Shown: positions 9,135-19,931, counted from the stretch's first letter. The stretch: DNA of 64,000 nt from Methylotenera sp. (GCF_029946165.1 NZ_JAQSDZ010000018.1:119813-183812), one strand, 5' to 3'. The notes: a model not told the origin generated them from the sequence alone. A program made the numbers and translations.

Positions 9135-10745
9135 ATGTCTATTGGTCATTCCATACGCGTTCGTCGCAAGTCGTTGAACATCACATTACAAACCCTCGCC
9201 AAACAAGTTGAAGCGGACGCAGGTAATTTGTCGCGTATTGAGCGTGGTGAATTAGGAGTTAACGAAAATACGCTTCGCAAGATAGCCGAGGCGCTCAATT
9301 GCACGCCAGCTTATTTGTACGCCCAAAGTGACATGCCAAAAACCGCATTCACCGTGCAAGAACATCGCCAGCCTTACCTCACAACTTTATCGCAAGTGCC
9401 TAGTAAAAATAATACGCCAAACATCAAAGACTTCGTACAGTGGTTTAGGTCTGCTACGCCTTACATTCACGCCTTTGGCGGTCGAACTTTTGTGATTGCA
9501 TTTGGTGGCGAAGTGGTCGATGAAAAACAATTTGTTGCGCTTTCACATGACTTAAACTTACTTGCCAGTTTAGAAGTTAGATTAGTCTTAGTACACGGCA
9601 CCCGCCCGCAAATTGAAAAGCGTCTCCGCCGCGATAAACTTTCAACCAAATTTGTGAATGGCCTGCGCGTGACCGATGATGCAGCTATGGAAGCCGTAAA
9701 AGAAGCCAATGGTGTTATTCGCGTTGAAATTGAAGCGTTGCTATCTATGGGCTTGGTGAATTCGCCCATGGCAGGTTCTGATATTCGCGTGGCGAGTGGC
9801 AACTTTGTCACCGCAAAACCCCTTGGTGTGCGCGACGGTGTCGATTTACAACATACGGGCGAAGTACGTCGTGTTGATGCAGTTGGCATACAAAAACGTC
9901 TTGATGACAATGAACTCGTGCTGTTATCACCTCTGGGATATTCCCCAACCGGCGAGGCATTCAACTTAAGTTTAGAAGATGTAGCGGTGAGCGCGGCAAT
10001 TGCGCTTGATGCTGACAAACTGATTTTTTTGATGGATTCCGAAGGAGTACATAATCTACGGGGTGAATTGTTGCGAGAAATGACCGCAGTAAAAGCTAAA
10101 AATCTTCTTCGCAATGTGACAGGTAATGAGCAAGCAATCAACATTTCAGAAGACATTAACTACTATTTACCCGCAGCAGTAAGAGCTTGCGAACATGGCG
10201 TGGCGCGCACTCATTTGATTTCGCGGCATATCGATGGCGCGATTATTCAAGAGCTTTTCACGCTGGACGGTATCGGCACCATGGTGACCGAACTTAGCTT
10301 AGAAAGTATGCGGCAAGCCAATATTGACGATGTAGGCGGCATATTAAAACTGATTGAACCACTAGAAGCTGAGGGCTTTTTAGTGCGGCGTGGGCGTGAA
10401 CATATTGAAATGGAAATTGAACATTTCTATGTGATGGAGCACGACAATCGCATTATTGGTTGCGCAGCTTTGTATCCATTTGACGCTGAGCGTACTGCTG
10501 AATTTGCCTGTTTGGCGATTGACCCTGCATACCGAGGCGGCGGCCGTGGCGATAAATTATTTTATTACTGCGCCAGCCAAGCCAAAGAATTAGGCTTTAA
10601 AAGCTTATTCTGCCTCACTACGCGCACTGAACATTGGTTTTTAGAACGCGGATTCACCGAACAAAACGTTGAAAAGCTACCTGCTGAAAAACAGAAACTT
10701 TACAACTTTCAGCGTAAATCTAAGGTGTTTAGCAAAACTTTATAA
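9135..10745 (+). CDS. argA: XRE helix-turn-helix fused to N-acetylglutamate synthase (ArgA)
   Basis: First committed step of arginine synthesis: acetyl-CoA + glutamate to N-acetylglutamate. The 536-residue product has three parts. Residues 6-62 are an XRE/Cro-type HTH (SIRVRRKSLNITLQTLAKQ, then GNLSRIERGELG). Residues 63-97 are a polar linker. Residues 98-536 are a complete ArgA like the 443-residue E. coli enzyme: an amino-acid-kinase-like arginine-sensing domain (TFVIAFGGEVVDE, VHGTRPQIEKRL, SGNFVTAKPLGVRDGVD) and a C-terminal GNAT domain (ANIDDVGGILKLIEPLE, DPAYRGGGRGDKLF, LTTRTEHWFLERGF, YNFQRKSKV). The frame is uninterrupted. A start at Met67 (9333) would give ArgA alone but has no ribosome site. 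argB follows 60 nt later. Confidence 0.9.
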   Translation: MSIGHSIRVRRKSLNITLQTLAKQVEADAGNLSRIERGELGVNENTLRKIAEALNCTPAYLYAQSDMPKTAFTVQEHRQPYLTTLSQVPSKNNTPNIKDFVQWFRSATPYIHAFGGRTFVIAFGGEVVDEKQFVALSHDLNLLASLEVRLVLVHGTRPQIEKRLRRDKLSTKFVNGLRVTDDAAMEAVKEANGVIRVEIEALLSMGLVNSPMAGSDIRVASGNFVTAKPLGVRDGVDLQHTGEVRRVDAVGIQKRLDDNELVLLSPLGYSPTGEAFNLSLEDVAVSAAIALDADKLIFLMDSEGVHNLRGELLREMTAVKAKNLLRNVTGNEQAINISEDINYYLPAAVRACEHGVARTHLISRHIDGAIIQELFTLDGIGTMVTELSLESMRQANIDDVGGILKLIEPLEAEGFLVRRGREHIEMEIEHFYVMEHDNRIIGCAALYPFDAERTAEFACLAIDPAYRGGGRGDKLFYYCASQAKELGFKSLFCLTTRTEHWFLERGFTEQNVEKLPAEKQKLYNFQRKSKVFSKTL

Positions 10746-10790
10746 GCAATTTTTAGTTACAATGACACCAATTGCATTTACTAAATTTAA

Positions 10791-11690
<900 letters not shown>

Positions 11691-11691
11691 A

Positions 11692-12336
11692 TTGGATTTA
11701 ATTCATAGGTCAAAAGTCTGGATTTTTGACCTAGACGACACCTTGCACAACGCTACTGCGCATATTTTCCCAGTGATGAACCGTACCATGACGGCATATA
11801 TCATGGAGCATCTCACTATGGACGAAGCAGCCGCACATGAGCTGCGCCAGCGTTATTGGCGTGCTTATGGGGCTACGCTTAAAGGCTTGATGCGACATCA
11901 TGGCACCTGTCCGCATCATTTTCTAGAAGAAACACACAAGTTTCTAGATTTGCCTGAGATCGTGCTTGAAATAAAGCGCTTGCGCCACATGCTGCAAAGT
12001 CTTTCAGGACGTAAGTTAGTATTCACTAACGCTCCTAAAAGTTATGCTTTACGGGTGCTCGATATACTAGGTATCACTGATTGTTTTGAACTTGTATTTA
12101 GTGTCGAATCAACTAAGTTTCATGCAAAGCCATCTGTACGCGGCTTTCAAATGCTGCTCAAAACTATCAAGGTAAAAGCCAGTGACTGCGTGATGTTAGA
12201 AGATAGCCTAGCTGCATTGATGACCGCAAAACGTTTGGGCATGAGAACGATTTGGGTTACTAAAAAACTAAAAAAACCAAATTTTGTGGATTATCGATTA
12301 AGTGAAGTGTTAGCACTTACTCACCTTAAGTTATAA
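11692..12336 (+). CDS. HAD-superfamily pyrimidine 5'-nucleotidase-like hydrolase
   Basis: A 214-residue haloacid dehalogenase-type hydrolase. Motif I is IFDLDDTLHNA (nucleophile Asp at the first DxD), motif II is LVFTNAPKSYA, and motif III/IV is KPSVRGFQ...CVMLEDSLAAL. The length and the FDLDDTLHNA signature fit the bacterial/yeast SDT1-like pyrimidine 5'-nucleotidase subfamily, which dephosphorylates pyrimidine monophosphates. The start is a TTG one base after the argB stop, with AAGG inside the argB end; no ATG occurs before motif I. Substrate is inferred from family only. Confidence 0.85.
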   Translation: MDLIHRSKVWIFDLDDTLHNATAHIFPVMNRTMTAYIMEHLTMDEAAAHELRQRYWRAYGATLKGLMRHHGTCPHHFLEETHKFLDLPEIVLEIKRLRHMLQSLSGRKLVFTNAPKSYALRVLDILGITDCFELVFSVESTKFHAKPSVRGFQMLLKTIKVKASDCVMLEDSLAALMTAKRLGMRTIWVTKKLKKPNFVDYRLSEVLALTHLKL

Positions 12337-12435
12337 TTCCGAAAAATTAATTTAAGAAGTAACTAAAAGTTCACTGAGACTTAATTTAATAAAAAATCTT
12401 AAATAATAAATTCAATAAAAATATAGGGGAAAAAG

Positions 12436-12999
12436 ATGGCAGGGGAACGTAAACAGCAAATTTTGGAAATGCTAGCCAAGATGCTGGAGGCGCCAAAGCG
12501 CGAAAAAATCACAACTGCATCACTTGCGGCAAAACTTGAAGTTAGTGAAGCTGCGCTTTACCGCCACTTTGCCAATAAAGCCCAAATGTTTGAGGGCTTA
12601 ATTACATTTATAGAAGAAACGATTTTTGGCTTAATTAATAAAATTGGTACCGAAGAAACTGATGGCTTGAGACAAATTCAGCGCACGATTACTATGCTAC
12701 TCGCGTTCGCAGATAAAAATCCGGGCATGACCCGCGTATTAATTGGCGATGCTTTAGTCAATGAGGATGAAAAACTTCAAGTAAGAATTAACCAACTTTA
12801 TGACAGAATTGAAGTCACACTTAAGCAAAGTTTACGCATTGCTGAAACGCAAACTGGTAATAAAGGCGATGCAGAAGCACAGGCCAACTTAATCGTTTGT
12901 TACATATTAGGTCGCTGGCAGCAGTTTGCAAAAAGTGGCTTTAAACGCAAACCGACAGAGTATGTCCAACAACAAATTAGTACACTTATTAATTTTTAA
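12436..12999 (+). CDS. slmA: Nucleoid occlusion factor SlmA
   Basis: TetR-family DNA-binding protein that binds sites spread over the chromosome and blocks FtsZ assembly over the nucleoid. Of its 187 residues, 10-60 form the HTH domain (KREKITTASLAAKLEVS, EAALYRHFANKAQMFEG), and the rest is the helical dimer domain ending GRWQQFAKSGFKRKPTE, as in known SlmA proteins. An AGGGGA site lies 7 nt before the ATG. It lies a few kb from the division cluster whose product FtsZ it regulates, and downstream of argB and the nucleotidase. Confidence 0.93.
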   Translation: MAGERKQQILEMLAKMLEAPKREKITTASLAAKLEVSEAALYRHFANKAQMFEGLITFIEETIFGLINKIGTEETDGLRQIQRTITMLLAFADKNPGMTRVLIGDALVNEDEKLQVRINQLYDRIEVTLKQSLRIAETQTGNKGDAEAQANLIVCYILGRWQQFAKSGFKRKPTEYVQQQISTLINF

Positions 13000-13041
13000 T
13001 AGTTTTGAATCAACAAATTTAGATAATACTGGGGACTTAAA

Positions 13042-13263
13042 TTGCAAGGCACGATATTTGGATTTACAGAAGCACAAATTAGCCAATTTGGCATGACTTA
13101 CGCCGTGACAGGGTTAATGATATTAATGATGATCATAGTTGCAAAGCTCGCTTGGGATTCAAAAGCAGGTAAATTTGGTGGTTTTGCACTATTTGTCGGT
13201 TTAACGCTTGGTGTCGCAGGGTTTGTTATCAAGCTTTTGATAGAACACTTTTTGGAAATATAA
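13042..13263 (+). CDS. DUF2788 small inner-membrane protein
   Basis: A 73-residue protein with two hydrophobic segments (about residues 18-36 and 47-69) separated by a short charged loop (WDSKAGKFGG). The sequence resembles the small DUF2788 family found in beta- and gammaproteobacteria, whose function is unknown. The start is TTG at 13042 with a GGGGA site about 9 nt upstream; no ATG is available near it. It follows slmA by 42 bp and converges on cca. Confidence 0.75.
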   Translation: MQGTIFGFTEAQISQFGMTYAVTGLMILMMIIVAKLAWDSKAGKFGGFALFVGLTLGVAGFVIKLLIEHFLEI

Positions 13264-13275
13264 GCCTACTAGCTA

Positions 13276-14484
13276 TTACAACGCCTGCCTTACAGCTTTG
13301 AGTCTTGCTTCAAATACGGCAGCTTTAATTTTTTCCGAATCAGAGTAAGCGCTTGCAATAGCACCCGCATCTACACTAGATGCAGCCTCTAGCACTTTAA
13401 GCATTAAATCTGCGGCTGGCGTTGGACAATTTTCAAAACCAGTTCTACCTCGCGAGTCTGCCTCACAGGCTTTTAAAAAATCTTTAAACCTAGCGGGTTG
13501 GCGAATTGCATCCAACTCGACTAGGAACTCTAACAAGGTACTTGGCCTCATTTGAGGCGCTTGGTGCAACTTACCATGGAACTTAGCCACAATATGCCCA
13601 AGTTCTTTGCAATCGTTAGGCACGCGTAAACGCTTACATAAGGCCTTAAGTAAGCTGACACTACGCTCTTCATGTCCAATATGTCTAGGTAATATTTCTG
13701 CTGGCGTAGTGCCTTTACCTAAATCATGCATCAAAGCTGCAAAGCGCACTGGCAGGCTGAAATTGTTCTTGGCGGCATAATCTATCACCATCATCACATG
13801 CACGCCTGTATCTATTTCTGGGTGGTGTTGGGGCGGTTGTGGCACGCCCCAAAGCTTATCTAACTCTGGCATTATCTTTTTGAGAGCTCCACAAGCGCGT
13901 AACACCTCGAACATACGGCTTGGTTTAGCTTCCATCAAACCTTTAGCAAGCTCTTGCCATACCCGTTCTGCAACCAAAGCATCTACTTCGCCCGCATTGA
14001 CCATGTCTTGCATCAACTGATTGGTTTCTGGCGCTACGGTAAACTCTGCAAATCTGGCTGAGAGTCTAGCCGCGCGAAGTATGCGTACAGGGTCTTCCGC
14101 AAATGCCGCACTCACATGGCGCAAGGTTTTAGACTGAATATCCACTAAACCTTTATATGGATCAATTAACTGACCGTCTTCAGCTTTTGCAATCGCGTTT
14201 ATGGTTAAATCGCGTCTTGCTAAATCTTCTTCTAAAGTCACGTCTATCGAAGCATGCACTGCAAAGCCTTTATAGCCTTTTGCGGTTTTGCGTTCAGTGC
14301 GCGCTAATGCATATTCATCATGCGTTTTTGGGTGTAGAAAAACAGGAAAGTCTTTGCCTACAGGTTTATAGCCAGCAGCTTCCATCTCTTGTGGCGTGCT
14401 GCCAACCACCACATAATCTTTATCTTTGACAGGCAAGCCCAGCAACTCATCACGTACTGCGCCACCGACCAAATATACCTGCAT
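13276..14484 (-). CDS. cca: Multifunctional CCA-adding tRNA nucleotidyltransferase
   Basis: Adds or repairs the 3' CCA of tRNAs without a template. This 402-residue protein is the long bacterial class II form. The nucleotidyltransferase head has LVGGAVRDELLG (residues 5-16) and the catalytic DKDY motif; the neck carries RDLTINAIA and EDPVRILRAARLSARF. The C-terminal HD domain (VRFAALMHDLGKG, then GHEERS) is the phosphodiesterase/phosphatase part of the multifunctional type. It ends 12 bp from the converging DUF2788 gene and starts 12 bp after the NDUFA9-like gene. Confidence 0.96.
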   Translation of the reverse strand: MQVYLVGGAVRDELLGLPVKDKDYVVVGSTPQEMEAAGYKPVGKDFPVFLHPKTHDEYALARTERKTAKGYKGFAVHASIDVTLEEDLARRDLTINAIAKAEDGQLIDPYKGLVDIQSKTLRHVSAAFAEDPVRILRAARLSARFAEFTVAPETNQLMQDMVNAGEVDALVAERVWQELAKGLMEAKPSRMFEVLRACGALKKIMPELDKLWGVPQPPQHHPEIDTGVHVMMVIDYAAKNNFSLPVRFAALMHDLGKGTTPAEILPRHIGHEERSVSLLKALCKRLRVPNDCKELGHIVAKFHGKLHQAPQMRPSTLLEFLVELDAIRQPARFKDFLKACEADSRGRTGFENCPTPAADLMLKVLEAASSVDAGAIASAYSDSEKIKAAVFEARLKAVRQAL

Positions 14485-14496
14485 GACGCTACCTGT

Positions 14497-15459
14497 TTAC
14501 CTAGCGGCTGTGCGACGAAACCGATCATAAGCACCGCGCGGCGTTTGATCGACTAGGTATTGTGGAATAACTGTTTCCAGCGCTGTAGGCGTGATTTTAA
14601 ATACCGTAGGGAAAGATTGCTCACTCACGCTATCAATTTCCATAGAGCGCACATTGTCACGTGACATCAGTTTAACTGGTATCAGTTCCATCATAAATGC
14701 TTGCGCATATGAAAGTTTATCGTTAAGGCCGATTATGGGTCGCTGAACTTGCAATGCGTTCATCACGGATTTAATCAACTCGCGGAACGAATAAACCTTT
14801 GGGCCAGCCAACTCATAAGTTTTATCATAAGTTGCGGTATTTGGGATACACGCAACAAAACAGCTCGCCACATCTTCCACCCAAACTGGTTGAAATTTGG
14901 CATCTGGTTTCGCCAACAAGACAACGGGTAAAGTTTTGATAAGCGTTGCGAACAAATTAATAAAACTATCACCTCGACCAAAAATAACAGAAGGCTTAAA
15001 TATCGTGATATTTAATTGATTTTGGAATGCATGCAAGGCCGCCTCACCCGCGCCTTTAGAGCGCAAATATTGACTTGGTGCATTTTCACCCGCTTGCAAA
15101 CTACTCATGTGTATCAAGCGGGTAATGTTTAAATCTACACAGATTTTTGCTAATTGCGCAGGTAGCTGATGGTGAATGGCCTTAAAAGTTGAACGGCGAT
15201 TTTGCTGCAAAATGCCCAGCAAATTAATCACCACATCTGCACCTCTTAAAGCGGAGTTCAATGAATGGTAATCGGCAACATTACACTCTTCTACCTGTAC
15301 ATTCGGCAACAAAATTAAGTGCTTGGCTGATTCCCTGCGGCGCGTTAGCACTTTTACAGAATATCCAGCTGCATCCAGCTTAGCTACGATGGCGCTACCG
15401 ACAAAACCTGAACCGCCTAATACGCAAACTTCTTTAAATTGATCTGTTGTTTTAAACAT
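14497..15459 (-). CDS. NDUFA9-like NAD(P)-binding epimerase/reductase
   Basis: A 320-residue extended short-chain dehydrogenase-like protein. The nucleotide-binding motif is CVLGGSGFVGSAIV (residues 12-25); further landmarks are GADVVINLLGI, an HMSSLQAG strand, and IFKPSVIFGRGD. This is the pattern of proteins annotated as complex I NDUFA9-family or UDP-glucose-4-epimerase-like in betaproteobacteria. The canonical SDR catalytic YxxxK is degenerate (YLRSKG), so a binding or assembly role is possible. It lies between slt and cca on the same strand. Confidence 0.85.
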   Translation of the reverse strand: MFKTTDQFKEVCVLGGSGFVGSAIVAKLDAAGYSVKVLTRRRESAKHLILLPNVQVEECNVADYHSLNSALRGADVVINLLGILQQNRRSTFKAIHHQLPAQLAKICVDLNITRLIHMSSLQAGENAPSQYLRSKGAGEAALHAFQNQLNITIFKPSVIFGRGDSFINLFATLIKTLPVVLLAKPDAKFQPVWVEDVASCFVACIPNTATYDKTYELAGPKVYSFRELIKSVMNALQVQRPIIGLNDKLSYAQAFMMELIPVKLMSRDNVRSMEIDSVSEQSFPTVFKITPTALETVIPQYLVDQTPRGAYDRFRRTAAR

Positions 15460-15506
15460 GGGTGCAATTCCTAAACTAATTCGAAAAAATTCTTTATCAT
15501 TTATTA

Positions 15507-17462
15507 TTATTCATCTTCCGCGCTAACTTCAACTGGTTTACCCGTCCCAGGAATAACGCCCAAACGTGCTTTTAATGTTTGAATCTTCACACTTTTATTC
15601 TCACTCACTAAGCGTGGGGCATAAATCTGCGCATTAGCCATTACTTTCTGCACATAGTTCCTAGTTTCTGCAAATGGAATGCTCTCTATGTAAATAGCCG
15701 ACTCCATCGGATCAGGTGCCATCCATCGTTTTGCGCGGCTTGGCCCAGCATTATAGCCAGCTGTCGCCATTACCGCTTGTCCACCCATTAAATCTAAGGT
15801 ATAGCGCATATAGTATGTGCCAAACTCAATGTTCGTACTTAATTCGTGAATCATATTATTGTTGTAGCTATTCATGCCCATGCGTTTAGCTACCCATTTA
15901 GCCGTTGCTGGCATTAACTGCATTAAGCCTGAAGCGCCCACGCCTGATTTCGCATAGTGCATGAAGCGGCTTTCTTGGCGTGTTATGCCATATACCCAAG
16001 CTTCATCTAAACTCACCTCATTGGCAGATTGACGAAATAAATCTCGATAGGGTGTTGGGTAGCGCAAGTTAAAGTTATGCGTTTGCTTGGTGTTATCGGC
16101 AGTGCTAATCGCAATGTCATACCATTTCTGACGCATCGCATACTCAGCCGCGGCTAGCAACTGCTTATCATCATACTGTCGTGTTGCCCAAAGCCATTCG
16201 GCTTTTGCTTCCCAGCGCATATTTAAACGTTGCAACTCCAGCGCACGTTTGATTTCTGGTTGGCTCGCGATAGCAGTGACCTCATTATCTGTCACTTTAT
16301 ACTCTATCCCTTGGCTACTCATTACACTTTCTAACTCTTCCGCAGCTAACCAGCCATAGTAATGACGCTCAATTGAGAGCTTGCTAAATATAGTGTTCGA
16401 TTCAATCAAATCACCTTTTTCCCTTAACGCTCTGGCTTTCCAATAACGCCAAGCGCCTTCTTCTTGCTGCTTCACATTCATTGCTGAAATAGCTTTAAGC
16501 ACGGTTGACCAATCTTGTGCGCGCAAAGCGGATCGAACCTTCCAAGCAAGCTGTTCTTTGTCTAACACGCTATTACCCGCCAAAGTGTAATATTCGAGTG
16601 CTTGTGGTTTGTGTGCACGTGCAGCATGATAGGCGATTCGTCCCCATCCAAAAGCCCGATTATCTAAATCAAAAAGATTTTGCACTTTATTATGAGTGCT
16701 AATCGCTGCATCTAATTTAGTCCTTGCTAAACGATCAAGTGCGTAAAGATTAACTTCTGCGCCAAACCGCGTTTTGAATGAGGCGGTCTTTTTATCTAGT
16801 ATAAGCTGTGGCGTTAGATTAGCTTTATCGAGCAATTTAAGCGTTGTTGGTTCCACATTTGGCAAACGTGTAATCACGCTTTTAGCCAAACTCAGCTTAC
16901 CATCTTGCAATGCAAGCCTGAACTTTGCCCAAATATCCTCTTGGCTTAAGGTACCCGATTGTTGAAGTACATCAAATAACTGATTGCAATTACTTGGCAA
17001 GTCAGCGCTAGTCATCCATAAAGCTTTTGCCTGACTTATCACATCTTCATCGGCCAATAATGTATGACCAAGCATTGCATAACATTGCACGGCAACATCT
17101 TCACGCTGGAAATTATTTAATTCTTCGAAAAATGGCGCCCAATTCTCATTTTTTGCCAGCTTTTTGAGCCATTCACCTCGAACGCGGTCGTTGAATGGCA
17201 TGTCCACATATTTAGCTAGAAAGTTCTGCACTTCCTCATCTCGAGCTTGGTCCATGTTAAGCAACATCAACCAGTAATCAGCATATGGTGCCAATAAGTA
17301 TTGCTGAGTATTAAGTTGTGCGACATCTTCCGCTAATGCGATTGAATTTTTAGCGGCGTAAGATTTTCGCGCTTGCTGAAACAAGGCTTCATCTGATAAA
17401 GCCAATGCCTGAGTTGAAAATATGAGGGATACTAACGCTAGTAAAAGGCGATTAAATGTCAT
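15507..17462 (-). CDS. slt: Soluble lytic murein transglycosylase (Slt70 type)
   Basis: Periplasmic enzyme cleaving the MurNAc-GlcNAc bond of peptidoglycan with 1,6-anhydro product formation. The 651-residue protein starts with a signal peptide (cut near ALA-LS at about residue 22). A long alpha-helical superhelical doughnut follows (about 25-470). The C-terminal lysozyme-like domain has YGITRQESRF with catalytic Glu497, GVGASGLMQLMPATAKW, and AGYNAGPSRAKRW. It is downstream of lpxC on the same strand, appending a wall-turnover enzyme to the dcw cluster. Confidence 0.95.
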   Translation of the reverse strand: MTFNRLLLALVSLIFSTQALALSDEALFQQARKSYAAKNSIALAEDVAQLNTQQYLLAPYADYWLMLLNMDQARDEEVQNFLAKYVDMPFNDRVRGEWLKKLAKNENWAPFFEELNNFQREDVAVQCYAMLGHTLLADEDVISQAKALWMTSADLPSNCNQLFDVLQQSGTLSQEDIWAKFRLALQDGKLSLAKSVITRLPNVEPTTLKLLDKANLTPQLILDKKTASFKTRFGAEVNLYALDRLARTKLDAAISTHNKVQNLFDLDNRAFGWGRIAYHAARAHKPQALEYYTLAGNSVLDKEQLAWKVRSALRAQDWSTVLKAISAMNVKQQEEGAWRYWKARALREKGDLIESNTIFSKLSIERHYYGWLAAEELESVMSSQGIEYKVTDNEVTAIASQPEIKRALELQRLNMRWEAKAEWLWATRQYDDKQLLAAAEYAMRQKWYDIAISTADNTKQTHNFNLRYPTPYRDLFRQSANEVSLDEAWVYGITRQESRFMHYAKSGVGASGLMQLMPATAKWVAKRMGMNSYNNNMIHELSTNIEFGTYYMRYTLDLMGGQAVMATAGYNAGPSRAKRWMAPDPMESAIYIESIPFAETRNYVQKVMANAQIYAPRLVSENKSVKIQTLKARLGVIPGTGKPVEVSAEDE

Positions 17463-17530
17463 GGAACGCCCTAGTTTGATGTAAATTTTAATTGTGAACC
17501 TACTTGCAAACCAATTCGGTATTAACCGTA

Positions 17531-18460
17531 TTAATAAACTGGTTTGGCAAATAACTGCGTTTCTTGCGTCGAAAAAGTTTCTGGCGCATCTTCTTGTTTT
17601 TCAAATGTCGCATATTCCCAAGCGGTTTCATCTAGCATGAGTGCGCGTAATAACTGATTATTAAGCGCATGGCCGGACTTATAGGCATAGAAAGCACCCA
17701 AAATTGGATGCCCTAACATGTATAAATCGCCTATGGCATCCAATACTTTATGTTTTGCAAACTCGTCGTCATAGCGCAAGCCATCTGCATTAATCACGCG
17801 ATATTCATCTAAGACAATGGCGTTATCTAGACTACCGCCACGCGCCAAACCATTGGAACGCAAATATTCCACTTCGTGCATAAAACCAAATGTACGTGCA
17901 CGACTAATTTCATTAATGTAGGAGTCTTCAGCAAAGTCAATTTTTACCTGACTGCCTGAGTTCTCAAATACTGGGTGATTAAAATTGATGGTGAAATCAA
18001 CTTTAAAACCATGATAAGGCTCAAAACGCACCCATTTATCACCTTCAATCACTTCAACTGTTTTTTTAACACGAATAAATTTTTTGGCGGCGGCTTGTTC
18101 AACAATGCCAGCTTCTTGTAATAAATATACAAATGGGCCAGAGCTACCATCCATAATCGGTATTTCAGAGGCATCTACTTCAATATATACATTGTCCACA
18201 CCTAAACCTGCAAGTGCGGACATGATATGTTCAACGGTGGCAACGCGTGCGCCATTGGCTTCTAACGCAGAACACAAACGTGTGTCATGCACTGCGTTAG
18301 GAGTCGCTAAGATTTCATTGGGTTGAGGCAGATCAACCCGTTTGAAAACAATACCAGTATCAACTGCAGCTGGGCGCAGGGTAAGAGTAACCTTTTCGCC
18401 GTTATGCAGACCGACGCCAGTGGCGCTAATCGCTTTTTTTAATGTACGTTGCTTTAACAT
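17531..18460 (-). CDS. lpxC: UDP-3-O-acyl-N-acetylglucosamine deacetylase
   Basis: Zinc enzyme making the first committed step of lipid A synthesis. The ATG at 18460 is preferred over an in-frame TTG at 18463 because AGGA sits 6 nt before the ATG but only 3 nt before the TTG; this gives 309 residues. Family marks are [17 protein letters not shown], the zinc-ligand region [27 protein letters not shown], and [14 protein letters not shown]. It is the final cell-envelope gene after ftsZ, a conserved arrangement in proteobacteria, and confirms an outer membrane with LPS. Confidence 0.97.
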   Translation of the reverse strand: MLKQRTLKKAISATGVGLHNGEKVTLTLRPAAVDTGIVFKRVDLPQPNEILATPNAVHDTRLCSALEANGARVATVEHIMSALAGLGVDNVYIEVDASEIPIMDGSSGPFVYLLQEAGIVEQAAAKKFIRVKKTVEVIEGDKWVRFEPYHGFKVDFTINFNHPVFENSGSQVKIDFAEDSYINEISRARTFGFMHEVEYLRSNGLARGGSLDNAIVLDEYRVINADGLRYDDEFAKHKVLDAIGDLYMLGHPILGAFYAYKSGHALNNQLLRALMLDETAWEYATFEKQEDAPETFSTQETQLFAKPVY

Positions 18461-18669
18461 CAATATTCCTAATTTCTAAAACCACAAGTTCCAAGCACAC
18501 AGCTTCAAGCCTTAGGTCCATATTACTTACAAAGTAATATTTACCTTAGTAATCAAGCAAATAGTAGCATATTTTATGCGGTTTTCTAAGGCGCATTAAG
18601 CACCAAAGCGCACATCAAACGCTAGCTAAGACGCAACTTATTGTTTTATCAAATAGTTCTATTTAACTC

Positions 18670-19842
18670 TTAGTCCGCTTGTTTACGTAAAAATGCAGGA
18701 ATATCATACTCTTCCACGCCTGACATCTTCATTGCTTCTACTTGCGCGCGGCGGTTGTTTGAGCTGAACACTTGCGGTGTATCATCTTCATCCATGCTAC
18801 CACCCATGTACATTGGTTGGTTGGTGGTACCGTTACGCACTACTTCTTGTGACATCACGCGAAGCTCTGGTTTTTGCTGACGACGTTGAGCACCAGTTAA
18901 ACCAGTGGCTACCATCGTTACGCGCAAGCCATCACCCATCGCTTCATCAAACACATTACCTACGATTACCGTTGCATCATCAGCTGTAAACGCTTTGATG
19001 GTATTCATTACATCATAATATTCTTTCATTTTGAAAGAAGCAGATGTTGTAATGTTCACTAAAACGCCACGTGCATTTGCAAGGTTAACGTCTTCAAGCA
19101 ATGGGCTTGCTACTGCTTGTTCAGCCGCAATACGTGCACGGTCTGGACCAGATGCAATGGCTGAACCCATCATTGCCATACCCATTTCAGACATCACTGT
19201 GCGTACATCGGCAAAGTCAACATTCACTAAACCTGGGCAATTGATGATTTCGGCAATACCAGAAACAGCATTATGCAACACATCATTAGCCGCTTTAAAA
19301 GCCTCTAAAAATGGCACATCCTCGCCCAATACTTCCATCAATTTTTCGTTAGGAATCACAATCAGTGAATCCACGTATTTTGACAACTCTTCTAGACCAT
19401 CAGTTGCAACTTTAGTGCGCTTGCCTTCAAATGAGAAAGGTTTAGTCACTACAGCTACAGTCAAGATGCCCATTTCTTTTGCGATTTGCGCAATCACTGG
19501 AGCAGCGCCAGTTCCAGTACCCCCGCCCATACCTGCTGTAATGAACAGCATATCTGCACCGTCGATTAATTCCGCAATAGCATCACGATCTTCAAAAGCT
19601 GCTTCGCGACCGATTTCTGGTTTAGCACCTGCGCCTAAGCCCTTAGTCATCGCCACGCCCATTTGCAACACTGTTTTTGCTTGGCTCTTTTTCAGAGCTT
19701 GCATATCAGTATTTGCGCAAATGAACTCAACGCCGCCCACACTTTTTTCAATCATGTGCGCAACTGCATTACCACCACAACCACCCACGCCAATTACCTT
19801 AATAACGGCTTCTTGAGCATTTTTTTCCATAATTTCAAACAT
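18670..19842 (-). CDS. ftsZ: Cell division GTPase FtsZ
   Basis: Tubulin-like GTPase that forms the Z ring at mid-cell. The 390-residue protein has the N-terminal VIGVGGCGGNAV, the tubulin signature GMGGGTGTGAAPVIA, and the T7 loop NVDFADVRTVMSEMG. A variable linker leads to the conserved C-terminal peptide EYDIPAFLRKQ, which docks FtsA, ZipA and SlmA. It follows ftsA by 89 bp; the 209 bp to lpxC is one of the few real gaps in the cluster and could hold a separate promoter for lpxC. Confidence 0.99.
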   Translation of the reverse strand: MFEIMEKNAQEAVIKVIGVGGCGGNAVAHMIEKSVGGVEFICANTDMQALKKSQAKTVLQMGVAMTKGLGAGAKPEIGREAAFEDRDAIAELIDGADMLFITAGMGGGTGTGAAPVIAQIAKEMGILTVAVVTKPFSFEGKRTKVATDGLEELSKYVDSLIVIPNEKLMEVLGEDVPFLEAFKAANDVLHNAVSGIAEIINCPGLVNVDFADVRTVMSEMGMAMMGSAIASGPDRARIAAEQAVASPLLEDVNLANARGVLVNITTSASFKMKEYYDVMNTIKAFTADDATVIVGNVFDEAMGDGLRVTMVATGLTGAQRRQQKPELRVMSQEVVRNGTTNQPMYMGGSMDEDDTPQVFSSNNRRAQVEAMKMSGVEEYDIPAFLRKQAD

Positions 19843-19931
19843 TTAATTTCTCCTCTTTTTAATTTACATCTGCCTGTTGTTACCAATAACTACTTACTTC
19901 TGCCTGAACTACTCATACAACTTCTTACTAC

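Noticed and set aside
9467..10156. 229-codon minus-strand frame opposite the argA fusion gene
   Set aside because: Long but Ser/Arg/Thr-rich and fully antisense to a clear enzyme; no ribosome site or recognisable motif.
18520..18540. Hairpin ATATTACTT-ACA-AAGTAATAT between ftsZ and lpxC
   Set aside because: Perfect 9-bp AT-only stem but no U tract in either direction; too weak to call a terminator or operator in AT-rich DNA.
19031..19816. 261-codon plus-strand frame opposite ftsZ
   Set aside because: Antisense shadow of a highly conserved gene; Pro/Ser/Ile-rich low-complexity translation.
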